From NCBI GenBank assembly GCA_023417475.1, contig JAEZFP010000032.1, positions 65,762 through 129,761 on the forward strand: 64,000 nt of DNA. Reading direction: 5' to 3'. Shown in pieces: positions 35,796 to 44,396 of this stretch. The first letter of the stretch is position 1. Every line of letters begins with the position of its first letter. The position numbers and the translations under genes are program-made. The notes beneath the pieces are model-generated. The model searched no databases. It was not told the DNA's origin and saw only the letters and a program-made list of their open reading frames with translations. This DNA is from Bacillota bacterium. GTDB taxonomy: Bacteria; Bacillota; UBA4882; UBA8346.

Positions 35796-37514
35796 ATGAA
35801 ACCTGTCAACCGCTACATTCGCGACCTTATTGCGCAAATGACCCTCGACCAGAAGGTCGGCGCGTTGTTAACCTTAGGTTTTGCCGGAACGATGGCGCGG
35901 CCGCATATTTATGAGGATATCGTCAAGTATCATTGCGGCGGTTTGCGTTTAACCCCCCATGCCCGACTGTTCGGAAGTTATGTCGATCCCAAAACCGGTA
36001 AAAGCGTCGTTGACGTCGTTGATGCCAAAGGTTACAAAAAAGGAGTCCACTCGCCGTACGCCACCCCCGAAAATTACCGGGTGTTGTTGGAAGAGTTGCA
36101 ACAGCTGGCGCTAAATCGACCTTTGGGAATTCCGTTGCATTTCTCGTATGACCAGGAAGGCGGAACTAGCGCCGATTACAATTTCGGCGGCGTCAACTTG
36201 TTTCCCAAACCAATGGGTTTACGGGCGACCGGCGATAGCAAGCTCGCCTACGAAGTGGCGAAAGCCGTCTCCCGCCAAAGCCGGGCGGTGGGATTCAACT
36301 GGATCCATTCGCCGGTGCTCGATATCAACGTCAATCCGGCCAATCCCGAAGTGTATACCCGGGCTTATTCGGACCGGGTTGAAGATGTGGTGGAGTACGC
36401 CGTTCAATCGTGCCGCGGGTTTAAAGAAGGCGGCTTGATCGCCACCGGCAAACACTTCCCGGGACGGGGCGATTCGGCGCTTGACGCGCACTTTGAGATG
36501 CCGGTGATTGATGTCCCTAAAGAAACGTTGCTCAACCGGGAGTTGGTCCCTTACAAAGAGTTAATTGCCCAAGCTTTGTTGCCGTCGATTATGATCGCCC
36601 ATAGCATCTTCCCGGCGATCGACCCTGACGACGTCGCCACGGTCTCCAAGAAAGTCCTGACCGGATTGCTCCGCGAAGAGTTGGGCTTTGACGGCGTGAT
36701 CACCACCGACAGCATGACCATGGGCGGTATCGCGGTCCGTTACGGAGTGGCCAATGCCTGCGCCATGTCCTTAGCCGCCGGCGCCGACCTGGTGTTGATG
36801 AAAGCCGAAAATCAATTGGTCGGGGAGACGGTCGCAACCATTAAACAGTTTGTCGACAGCGGCCGGATCAGCGAAGCCGAATTGGATCAGAAAGTTTACC
36901 GCGTCCTAAGCTTGAAATACGAGTTCGGCCTGTTTCACCAGGGCAACCATTGGCCGGAAAAACCGGCCGAGGTGATCGCCGATCCCCAAGTGGTGAATCT
37001 GACGAAGCTGGTTGCCAGAAAATCCGTCCTGGTCCCTCGGGACCGTCAGCAACTACTGCCGTTGGCCACCGCCGAACGGGTCCTGGTCGTCGAACAGATC
37101 AATAAAACCCCCAATGACATGCATTGGCATCCCGGTATCTTGTTCAAGCATTGCTTACGGCACAATCCCCACGCCGCCTACCTGGAGACGGCTTATCAAT
37201 ATGACGCCGAGGACAAACAAAATATTATCAGGAGCATTCAGCAGTTTGACACGGTTGTGCTCACCAATTTCTATATCCGGGGTTCGCTCGCCAACAATGA
37301 ATTTATCAGTGAATTGCTGGCGCAACATCCCCGGAAACGGTTTGTGATCGTCACCAACACACCTTATCCGGCGTTGAGTATTCCCGAAGGGGCGGGGACG
37401 ATCGTGCTCACTTTCGCCACTTCCCCGGCGAATATCGAAGCCACCGCCGGCGTACTCTTCGGTAAAATCGCGCCGGAAGGGCAATGGCCGGTCGCCTACC
37501 AACTGCCGGAATAA
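35796..37514 (+). CDS. GH3 family glycosidase (beta-N-acetylhexosaminidase/beta-glucosidase type)
   Basis: A 572-residue GH3 enzyme. The TIM-barrel domain covers about residues 10-370, with DQEGGTSADYNF near 120, KHFPGRGDSALDAHFEMPV near 212-230 (the Asp-His pair seen in NagZ-type enzymes) and the nucleophile in VITTDSMTMGGI near 305. A Rossmann-like second domain follows to the end. There is no signal peptide, so it acts on imported oligosaccharides or recycled wall sugars. AAAGGAGC lies before the ATG. The NagZ-like dyad suggests hexosaminidase activity, but its place among uronate genes leaves beta-glucosidase or beta-uronidase open. Confidence 0.87.
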   Translation: MKPVNRYIRDLIAQMTLDQKVGALLTLGFAGTMARPHIYEDIVKYHCGGLRLTPHARLFGSYVDPKTGKSVVDVVDAKGYKKGVHSPYATPENYRVLLEELQQLALNRPLGIPLHFSYDQEGGTSADYNFGGVNLFPKPMGLRATGDSKLAYEVAKAVSRQSRAVGFNWIHSPVLDINVNPANPEVYTRAYSDRVEDVVEYAVQSCRGFKEGGLIATGKHFPGRGDSALDAHFEMPVIDVPKETLLNRELVPYKELIAQALLPSIMIAHSIFPAIDPDDVATVSKKVLTGLLREELGFDGVITTDSMTMGGIAVRYGVANACAMSLAAGADLVLMKAENQLVGETVATIKQFVDSGRISEAELDQKVYRVLSLKYEFGLFHQGNHWPEKPAEVIADPQVVNLTKLVARKSVLVPRDRQQLLPLATAERVLVVEQINKTPNDMHWHPGILFKHCLRHNPHAAYLETAYQYDAEDKQNIIRSIQQFDTVVLTNFYIRGSLANNEFISELLAQHPRKRFVIVTNTPYPALSIPEGAGTIVLTFATSPANIEATAGVLFGKIAPEGQWPVAYQLPE

Positions 37515-37537
37515 TCATTATAAAGAAGGTGCAAACC

Positions 37538-39307
37538 ATGTCGGTAACCTTAAATCAACTGATCCGGAATCGGATCTATCCGCATCTGGAATATTTGTTT
37601 CAAAAAGTCCTGCGCGAAAAGGACGCTGTGATCATCGACGGCGTTAGCGCCTTTCATTCGGCGGATTATTTCGTCCCGGGCAAGGTGGTCAACGCGTTTA
37701 GTTATCTGATCATCGACACGGCCGCCAATGATCCCGATTTCGAACAGAAGGTCGCCGGTTTCCGGGAGATTATCGATTTTACGGCTCATTACCCGATGAA
37801 AACCTGGGGGATATATTATTACCTCACGGCGCTCGTGCGTTTACAGCGGCACGGACTTTTGGATGAAGTGGTCCGCCCCGATAAGCTGGTCATTTTAAAA
37901 CGGGTTTTGGATTGGCGGACGATCGTCCGCGCAGACGATCTGACCTTAATCAACCTGCCGACCAATTATTACGGTTGCGCCTTGGGGGTGGCCCGGTTGC
38001 GGATGTTGCTGGGCTGGGAAGCGGAAAGTTCGGCCCAACGGTTGTATGATAAGGTGTTGGCCCATATCGACGAATACTCCGGTGAATACGGTTTTGCCGA
38101 TGAAACCGACGGCGAAGGCCGTTTTGATCGTTATAGCGTCCTGTTGCCGGCCGAGATCTGTCAACGGCTGATCGATACCGGAATGGCGGTGCCGGAACGT
38201 TTGCAACAATTGTTGCGCAAATCCTGCGATATTCATCTGATGTTGGCCAACGAAGCGGGCCATGGCTTCAATTACGGCCGGACCATCGGCGCCTACGGCG
38301 ATACCTCAACGTTGGAAGTACTGTCGATTGCCGCGTATTTGGGTGTCTTGACGCCGGAGGAGCAGGAATTGGCTTATGCGTTCTGCACCCGGATTACCGC
38401 GAAATTTACCGAGTTTTGGATAGACTCCGAGATGAAGTCGGTCAATATGTGGGAGAAAGGGCGCAAGCCCGACCCGTATATGGGGAAACACCGGATACTC
38501 GGTGAAAATCTTAGCTTAAGCTACCAACATATTCACACTTGCGATATTTGGAACCGCGCCGGCTTCGCCGATAAGGTCCCGATGGCGGATTTTGAAACGG
38601 CTTTGGCCAAACTGCCGTCTCATTATTTGGTGCGTTTTGCGGCCGGAACATATGAACGGGCGTTGGCCATCGTTCGCGACGGAAAGCAGGTAATTTGTTT
38701 ACCGTTGGTTAACGGGGGAGCATCGCAATATCGTTACACGCCGTATTACCCGATCCCCCACGCCGTCGGGATGTTGGCCGGATCGCCGCATGAGAGCAAT
38801 CCGCAGTTGCTGCCCAGATTTACTTTTAGCGACGGTTCGCAACTAATGCCGCTGGCATATATGAAAGATATCGAAGCTCGTTCGGATGGCCCGGAGTACC
38901 GGGTAACCTACCGTCAAGAGCAACTTTGCCGGCTGACCTCAGGCGGTCCGGAACCCGACATCCGGGTACAGGTAGCCACCGAATATGTTTTCCGCCCCGG
39001 AGTCATCATCCGCAATGATTGCTATACCCCAACCGAAGCGCTGGACCTGGCGGAGCTGGTCATGGAGTTTGCCACTTTCTCAACCGGACCGGTGGTAACG
39101 GGCGTAAACAAGGTCGGCTTTCAAAACGGCGCGGTTGAGGCGATCACCGTATCCGGCTTCACGGAATGCGCGGTTGAAGCCGTCAACGAAGCGGACGAGC
39201 GCTATCAGACCCCCCATGGCGTCTTGCGTTACCGGGCGATTTGGCGGTCCGGACCGCAACGGTTCGACCAACCGTTGACCATCCGTTGGGAGATGCGGCA
39301 TCATTGA
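37538..39307 (+). CDS. probable carbohydrate-active protein of unknown family
   Basis: I cannot name the family of this 589-residue protein. The N-terminal 370 residues are mainly helical with regularly spaced aromatic and charged segments (HYPMKTWGIYYYLTALVRL, INLPTNYYGCALGVARLRML, GHGFNYGRTIGAYGDTSTLE), like an alpha/alpha toroid of polysaccharide lyases or GH88/105/127-type hydrolases. The last 200 residues look beta-rich. It has no signal peptide. The start is ATG 37538 with AAGAAGGTG; it lies 23 nt after the GH3 gene, so the two form an operon, and an AraC regulator follows. A role in cytoplasmic oligosaccharide degradation is inference. Confidence 0.55.
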   Translation: MSVTLNQLIRNRIYPHLEYLFQKVLREKDAVIIDGVSAFHSADYFVPGKVVNAFSYLIIDTAANDPDFEQKVAGFREIIDFTAHYPMKTWGIYYYLTALVRLQRHGLLDEVVRPDKLVILKRVLDWRTIVRADDLTLINLPTNYYGCALGVARLRMLLGWEAESSAQRLYDKVLAHIDEYSGEYGFADETDGEGRFDRYSVLLPAEICQRLIDTGMAVPERLQQLLRKSCDIHLMLANEAGHGFNYGRTIGAYGDTSTLEVLSIAAYLGVLTPEEQELAYAFCTRITAKFTEFWIDSEMKSVNMWEKGRKPDPYMGKHRILGENLSLSYQHIHTCDIWNRAGFADKVPMADFETALAKLPSHYLVRFAAGTYERALAIVRDGKQVICLPLVNGGASQYRYTPYYPIPHAVGMLAGSPHESNPQLLPRFTFSDGSQLMPLAYMKDIEARSDGPEYRVTYRQEQLCRLTSGGPEPDIRVQVATEYVFRPGVIIRNDCYTPTEALDLAELVMEFATFSTGPVVTGVNKVGFQNGAVEAITVSGFTECAVEAVNEADERYQTPHGVLRYRAIWRSGPQRFDQPLTIRWEMRHH

Positions 39308-39399
39308 GTAGGTAAAATTATGATCTCCGGTTTTTGCGGAAAGGCGTCGATAATATATAAAGGATTAAAGCGAGAACCAGTCCGGTTGGAGGCGGTTTC

Positions 39400-40296
39400 A
39401 TGGCTGAAAAAGTGGTGGAAGTTTTATGGGTGGCGCGCTATGACTATCATACCGGATGGCAGGAGCCGCACGATCATGATTACTATCAAATGATCTATGT
39501 CATTGACGGGATCGGCCATTTTCGGGTCGGGGACCAAATCCGCGAGGCTTCCGCGGGGAAACTGTTTTTCTTGAGTCCGTTCTTGATTCACCACATGAAG
39601 AAGATTCCCGATAAAAAACTGAAAACCTATGATGTTAAATTTATTATTAAGGATCCCCAATTACAAACCCAGTTAGCCCAGTTGGATGCGGAGATGCTCC
39701 TACCGGACCTTGACATGTTGAGTTTCTTCCGGAAAATCCGCGAAGAGGGATTACAGAAACGCGTTTTTTATAAAGAGTTCAGTGATCTCTACCTGCAACA
39801 GCTATTGCTGGAGATATTGCGGGTCCACGCCAATAAGCTCGTTGAACTGAATTTGGTGCAAAGCCAACCGGTTCCGCCCATGGATGTCAACCCGTTTTGC
39901 CAGCAGGTGATCGATTATATCAAAAAGCATTACCAGGAGGAGTTAACCCTCAAGTCGATCGCAGCCGCGTTAGGTTACAATCAAAGCTATGTCTGTCAAA
40001 TGTTTAAAAATAACACCAAAAACACCGTGATGCATTATCTCTATCACTACCGAATCGAGAAGGCGAAAGAGCTAATCGTTTATTCCGACTATGATTTGAA
40101 AGAAATAGCGATGGTCACCGGGTTTAAAACGATTCATCACTTCACCCGGTTGTTTCATAAAATTCAAGGATTGACTCCCGGTCAATGGCGGGAACGGGAG
40201 AAGGAAGGCATCCGAAAAGGCGTCTTCTTCAATGAAGCCTTCAAGAATCAAGCCAAACTTCATACGGTGAAATCAGACAGCGCAGGGGAGGGTTGA
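39400..40296 (+). CDS. AraC family transcriptional regulator
   Basis: A 298-residue regulator with an N-terminal cupin sugar-binding domain (about residues 12-95, HDHDYYQMIYVIDGIGHF) and a C-terminal double helix-turn-helix (about 175-270). The helices include LTLKSIAAALGYNQSYVCQMFK and LKEIAMVTGFKTIHHFTRLFHK with the usual GLTPGQWR ending. It probably controls the adjacent GH3 operon or the alginate-lyase-family gene downstream in response to a sugar (inference from position). Its stop codon is embedded in a terminator hairpin. Confidence 0.93.
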   Translation: MAEKVVEVLWVARYDYHTGWQEPHDHDYYQMIYVIDGIGHFRVGDQIREASAGKLFFLSPFLIHHMKKIPDKKLKTYDVKFIIKDPQLQTQLAQLDAEMLLPDLDMLSFFRKIREEGLQKRVFYKEFSDLYLQQLLLEILRVHANKLVELNLVQSQPVPPMDVNPFCQQVIDYIKKHYQEELTLKSIAAALGYNQSYVCQMFKNNTKNTVMHYLYHYRIEKAKELIVYSDYDLKEIAMVTGFKTIHHFTRLFHKIQGLTPGQWREREKEGIRKGVFFNEAFKNQAKLHTVKSDSAGEG

Positions 40297-40314
40297 AAAA
40301 ACCCTTCTTTTTTT
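40288..40314 (+). terminator. intrinsic terminator overlapping the araC-type stop codon
   Basis: Stem AGGGTT / AACCCT with a GAAAA loop and a long T run. The TGA of the regulator lies in the hairpin, so the next gene needs its own promoter; TTTATAATG near 40380 is a candidate -10. Confidence 0.75.
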
Positions 40315-40439
40315 ATGCTTTTTCTCAATTTCAGACAAATGGAAAGAAAGCTCGGCCAAATAATTTGAGTAATGCCCAGTTTATAATGGGAAATAACGGA
40401 GCGGGTTCCGCTGAGTCGAACGGAAACGGAGTGGCGTTT

Positions 40440-41579
40440 ATGGCTTTGAACCTAAGCGAATTGATTCTTGCCGAACAACGGGGGCAGATATTAAAAGAAG
40501 CGCAGCGGTATCTGGCGGACGAACCGGTTCGTATCACCGATGCGGTTGCCGCACGGAGTCCGGGCGGGCCGCATGATTATTACTCCAACGGCGATTATTG
40601 GTGGCCGAACCCCCATACCCCGGACCAACTTCCATTTGTGCGCCGGGACGGGGAGAGTAATCCCGGCAATTTTCAGTGCCACCGCAAGATCATGCGCAAA
40701 ATGCGAACCGGGGTTGCGACCCTGGCGGCGGCGTTTTATCTGACCGGAAATGAAAATTTTGCCAAACAGGCCTTCCGGTGGCTTCGAGAATTTTTTTTGG
40801 ATGATGCCACCCGGATGAACCCGCATTTGCTATACGCGCAAGCCATCCCCGGAATCGTCTCCGGGCGGGGAATCGGAATCATTGACACATTGCATTTGAT
40901 TGAAATTCCCATAGCGCTTAGGGTTTTACAAAATTCGGAGTATTTTGACAGTGTTTTCCACTCCAGGATGCAAGGTTGGTTCGCCGATTATTTAAAGTGG
41001 ATGACCACCCATCCGTATGGGCTTGCAGAAATGAATGCCGCCAATAATCACGCGGTGGCCTGGTTGGTTCAGGTAGCGGTGTTTGCGCAATTTACCGGAC
41101 ACCCAGTTTTGGTGGAGTTTTGCCGAACCATGTACAAAACGGGATTGCTACCCAAACAAATGGCCGCTGACGGCAGTTTTCCTCAAGAACTGGAACGGAC
41201 CAAACCGTACAGCTATTCTATTTTCAATCTGGACTGTTTTGCAATGCTTTGTCAGATTTTGTCCACCGCTACCGATGATTTATGGCGATATTGTCTGGAC
41301 GACGGGCGCGGCATTGCAAAAGGCTTTGAGTTTCTCTATCCTTTTCTGGCCGATAAAACCCAATGGCGATTTGGAAATGATGTTGAGCACTTCGACGGAT
41401 GGCCGGTACGGATTCCGGGCTTGGTGTTTGCCGGCGGGGCGCTTAACCGGGTCGACTATTTGAATCTGTGGCGCCGGTTGCCTGAACCGCGTGACCTCGA
41501 AGTTCGACGGAATATCGCCATTCGCCAACCTTTGTTATGGTTGGGATCGAAAGAACCCTTCCTATTTCAAGCATTATAA
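40440..41579 (+). CDS. alginate lyase family protein (PL5-like)
   Basis: A 379-residue protein of the alginate lyase family (PF05426), an alpha/alpha-toroid fold. The motif YYSNGDYWWPNPHTPDQLPF followed by VRRDGESNPGNF is strongly conserved in the family, and AEMNAANNHAVAWLVQ carries the Asn/His site. Such enzymes cleave poly-mannuronate or related uronates by beta-elimination. No signal peptide precedes the chosen start, so it may act on imported oligo-uronides. ATG 40440 is preceded by GGAG; the frame is open to 40293 inside the AraC gene, and ATG 40386 is an alternative. The uronate pathway genes downstream fit this role. Confidence 0.82.
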   Translation: MALNLSELILAEQRGQILKEAQRYLADEPVRITDAVAARSPGGPHDYYSNGDYWWPNPHTPDQLPFVRRDGESNPGNFQCHRKIMRKMRTGVATLAAAFYLTGNENFAKQAFRWLREFFLDDATRMNPHLLYAQAIPGIVSGRGIGIIDTLHLIEIPIALRVLQNSEYFDSVFHSRMQGWFADYLKWMTTHPYGLAEMNAANNHAVAWLVQVAVFAQFTGHPVLVEFCRTMYKTGLLPKQMAADGSFPQELERTKPYSYSIFNLDCFAMLCQILSTATDDLWRYCLDDGRGIAKGFEFLYPFLADKTQWRFGNDVEHFDGWPVRIPGLVFAGGALNRVDYLNLWRRLPEPRDLEVRRNIAIRQPLLWLGSKEPFLFQAL

Positions 41580-41771
41580 TCCTTGCGCAATCAGCCAGCG
41601 TTGCCGGTTGTTGCGGACCTAAATAATAGACAAAAAACTCATAAACCCGGCCAAATACTAGGGGTTAACGGATTGTTATAATTGAGTTAACAACTTGACA
41701 AACCCTGTTTTCAGTTGCTCCCCGCGAGTTTTGGCTATCTGACAGTCTTAAAAAATAATGGAGGTTGAATG

Positions 41772-43334
41772 ATGAGAAAGGCAAAAATTATCATCCTAAT
41801 GCTGCTGTTGGTGCTGACTTGTGTCACCGTATCAGCGAAAGACATTTACCCAATCAAAACCGATGTCACTCTCACTTATTGGGTGCCGTTGAATGTATCG
41901 CCTTCGGCCACGGTTAAAAATTTGGGCGAAACTCCCTTGTATCAGGAGATAATGAAGCGGACCGGCATCAAAGTTCGTTTTATTCACCCGGCGATGGGAC
42001 AGGAAACTGAAAAATTTAACTTAATGTTAGCCTCCGGAGAACTGCCGGATATTATCGAATGGCAGGGTTGGCTCACCTACCCCGGTGGTCCGGAAAAAGC
42101 CATCGAAGATGGCTTTATTGTCCAATTGAACTCTCTGATCGACAAATACTCGCCCAATTTGAAAAAAGTCTTACGTGATAAAGAACTGAATAAAATGGTC
42201 AGAACCGACTCCGGGAAATACTTCGTTTACCCGAATGTTCGCGGCGACGAGTATTTGCTGGTTTTCACCGGACCGTTTATTCGTAAAGATTGGTTGGATG
42301 AATTGGGTTTGAAAACTCCGACCACCATCGACGAATGGTATACGGTTCTGAAAGCCTTCAAAGATAAGAAAAAAGTGCGCGCCCCGTTAACCTTCCGTTA
42401 TGATTTATGGGATAACCACAACACCTTTGTTGGCGCGTTTGGCGCGACCATGGGCTTCTATGTCAATAACGGCAAAATTAAATATGGCCCGATTCAACCG
42501 GAATTTAAAAATTTCCTAGCCACCTTCAGAAAATGGTATGCCGAAGGTTTGGTCGACACCAATTTGCCGACCGTGGATCAGAAAATCCTCGACGGCAAAA
42601 TGACCAGCGGTATGTCAGGCGCTTGCATCTCCAATACCGGTAACGGAATCGGTAAATATCTTGAAGCAATGCAAGTCAAAGATCCGCAGTATGATCTGAT
42701 CGCCGCTCCGTATCCAACCTTGAAAAAAGGCCAACGGGCCATGTTTGGACAACTGGAGAATAAATACTCCCGGAACGGCAACGCCGCGATCACCACGAAA
42801 TGCAAAAATCCGGAACTGGCCGCCCGATTCCTTGACTACGGTTACGGCGATGAAGGTCACATGCTCTTTAACTTCGGTATTCCCGGCGTAAGCTACAACA
42901 TGGTGAACAATTATCCGAAATATACCGATTTGCTAATGAAAAACCCCAAAGGGTTAACCATCAATCAAGCGATGGGTAGTTATATGCGGGGTCACTATAA
43001 CGGACCGTTCGTTCAGGACAAACGGTATCTGGAACAATATGCGGGACTGCCGCAACAAAAAACGGCCATTGAAATTTGGAAGAAGACCGACCAAGTCAAA
43101 CACCGTTTGCCGCCGATCAGTCCTTCACCGGCCGAAAGCGGTGAAATGGCCAAGGTCATGAATGAAGTCAATATCTATCGCGATGAGATGATCCTGAAAT
43201 TCATCATGGGTACCGAACCGCTTGATAAGTTTGACGAATATGTTGCTCAGCTCAAAAAGTTAGGGATTGAAAAAGCAATCAAAATTAATGAAAATGCCTT
43301 AGCCCGTTACCAAAAACGGTTGCAAGCGAATTAA
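41772..43334 (+). CDS. extracellular solute-binding protein, LplA-like, orphan
   Basis: A 520-residue ABC-type binding protein of the family that carries complex or uronate-containing oligosaccharides in Firmicutes. The N-terminal signal sequence KIIILMLLLVLTCVTVSA lacks a proper lipobox (VLTC), so a signal peptidase I site after VSA is likelier than a lipoprotein. TLTYWVPLNVSPSATVKNLG begins the mature part and SGELPDIIEWQGWLTYPGGP follows. No permease genes (LplB/YtcP type) lie in the window, so the transporter must be encoded elsewhere. GGAGG is 7 nt before ATG 41772. It is monocistronic, ended by a strong terminator, suggesting high expression. Confidence 0.88.
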   Translation: MRKAKIIILMLLLVLTCVTVSAKDIYPIKTDVTLTYWVPLNVSPSATVKNLGETPLYQEIMKRTGIKVRFIHPAMGQETEKFNLMLASGELPDIIEWQGWLTYPGGPEKAIEDGFIVQLNSLIDKYSPNLKKVLRDKELNKMVRTDSGKYFVYPNVRGDEYLLVFTGPFIRKDWLDELGLKTPTTIDEWYTVLKAFKDKKKVRAPLTFRYDLWDNHNTFVGAFGATMGFYVNNGKIKYGPIQPEFKNFLATFRKWYAEGLVDTNLPTVDQKILDGKMTSGMSGACISNTGNGIGKYLEAMQVKDPQYDLIAAPYPTLKKGQRAMFGQLENKYSRNGNAAITTKCKNPELAARFLDYGYGDEGHMLFNFGIPGVSYNMVNNYPKYTDLLMKNPKGLTINQAMGSYMRGHYNGPFVQDKRYLEQYAGLPQQKTAIEIWKKTDQVKHRLPPISPSPAESGEMAKVMNEVNIYRDEMILKFIMGTEPLDKFDEYVAQLKKLGIEKAIKINENALARYQKRLQAN

Positions 43335-43355
43335 CAAGCGAAAACGAAACAACGA

Positions 43356-43390
43356 AATCCCAGGAAAATAAAACCTGGGATTTTTTCTTT
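43356..43390 (+). terminator. intrinsic terminator of the solute-binding protein gene
   Basis: Perfect 10-bp stem AAATCCCAGG / CCTGGGATTT with a 9-nt loop and a T run. Confidence 0.9.
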
Positions 43391-43448
43391 TGGATATGGG
43401 ACACGAAATAATCGGATGAAGGCTGGTTAACTATTTTTGGGGGCTCGT

Positions 43449-43460
43449 GTGAAATTTCAC
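43449..43460. promoter_or_regulatory. 12-bp palindrome in the regulator's upstream region
   Basis: GTGAAATTTCAC is a perfect palindrome within the 313-nt gap upstream of the FadR-type regulator. It may be an operator; no function is shown. Confidence 0.35.
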
Positions 43461-43603
43461 AAAATGTTTACGGAGTTACAAATTGATTGCAAACAACTAC
43501 AATTCCAGTATCCATAATGGTTACAAGGCAATCAACGGGCTGGACTTGGTGCCGGCGGACCCCTTGCAAAGTTAAAAAAAAGGAGCTAAACTAAATTTAA
43601 GAA

Positions 43604-43618
43604 CGTTGTCAGACAACG
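43604..43618. promoter_or_regulatory. candidate operator for the FadR-type regulator
   Basis: CGTTGTC-A-GACAACG is a perfect 15-bp palindrome 30 nt before the regulator start. Its TTGTC/GACAA half-sites look like operators of FCD-type GntR regulators, so autoregulation is likely (inference). Confidence 0.5.
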
Positions 43619-43647
43619 GACAACGAAAAAATCTTCGGGGGTTGTTG

Positions 43648-44337
43648 ATGGACATTACACCAATTACCAAAACCATCCTCTCCGCTGAGATTGCTCAAAA
43701 ACTGCAAGATCTCATTATGAGCCGGGAGTTTGAGCCGGGAGCGCAATTGCCAAACGAATTGGATTTGGCTAAAATGATGGGCGTCAGCCGTTCGACAATT
43801 CGCGAAGCCATCAAAATTCTGGCATCCAACAATATTTTGGAAGTTGTCCGGGGGAAGGGAACCTTTGTCGGTCGCCAACCGGGGTTGGTCAACGATCCGT
43901 TAGGCGTCAATTTTCTGCATGACCAGGACTTGCTCGTTTCGTTATTTGAAGCCCGGTTACTGATTGAACCCGGCGTGGCATTTTTAGCGGCTGAAAGAGC
44001 GACCCTTGATAATTTGCTTCGGATTGAGGAATCCGTTGAACGGTTGGCGGAGTTGATCCGGAAACACGAGTCGCATGCCCAGGAGGATCAGGAATTCCAC
44101 CGGGCGGTTGCCATTGCCACCCAAAATCCGATTATTGACCGGATTGTCCCAATTATTAACGATTCGATTGCCAAAGCTTATTTTGAAATTGTCAATATTC
44201 CGGGCAATCCGCAAAAAGTGTTAAAAGCGCATCAAAACATCTATAAAAGCATTAAAAATCGCAATACGGCTCAGGCCAAGACCGCAATGCGGCTCCATTT
44301 GGACGAGACAATGCTGGACATTCGTTCACGACGGTGA
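43648..44337 (+). CDS. GntR family regulator, FadR/FCD subfamily
   Basis: A 229-residue regulator with a winged helix-turn-helix (residues 8-74: LPNELDLAKMMGVSRSTIREAI then EVVRGKGTFV) and an FCD ligand-binding domain (about 95-220) with the metal-site pattern EARLLIEPG, EFHRAVA and KAHQNIYKSI. FCD regulators often respond to uronates or hexonates (UxuR, ExuR, LldR), which fits its place directly before uxaB-uxaE-uxaA. I prefer ATG 43648 over a TTG at 43606 that would lie inside a 15-bp palindrome. The product is probably a repressor released by a hexuronate pathway intermediate. Confidence 0.9.
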   Translation: MDITPITKTILSAEIAQKLQDLIMSREFEPGAQLPNELDLAKMMGVSRSTIREAIKILASNNILEVVRGKGTFVGRQPGLVNDPLGVNFLHDQDLLVSLFEARLLIEPGVAFLAAERATLDNLLRIEESVERLAELIRKHESHAQEDQEFHRAVAIATQNPIIDRIVPIINDSIAKAYFEIVNIPGNPQKVLKAHQNIYKSIKNRNTAQAKTAMRLHLDETMLDIRSRR

Positions 44338-44344
44338 TTTGAAA

Positions 44345-44366
44345 AAATTTTCGTTTCCGAAAATTT
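44345..44366. promoter_or_regulatory. inverted repeat before uxaB
   Basis: A 9-bp perfect inverted repeat AAATTTTCG / CGAAAATTT around TTTC, in the 59 nt between the regulator and uxaB. It could be a weak terminator or an operator controlling uxaB. Confidence 0.45.
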
Positions 44367-44396
44367 ATTTTATAACTTCAAGGAGGTTCTTACATT

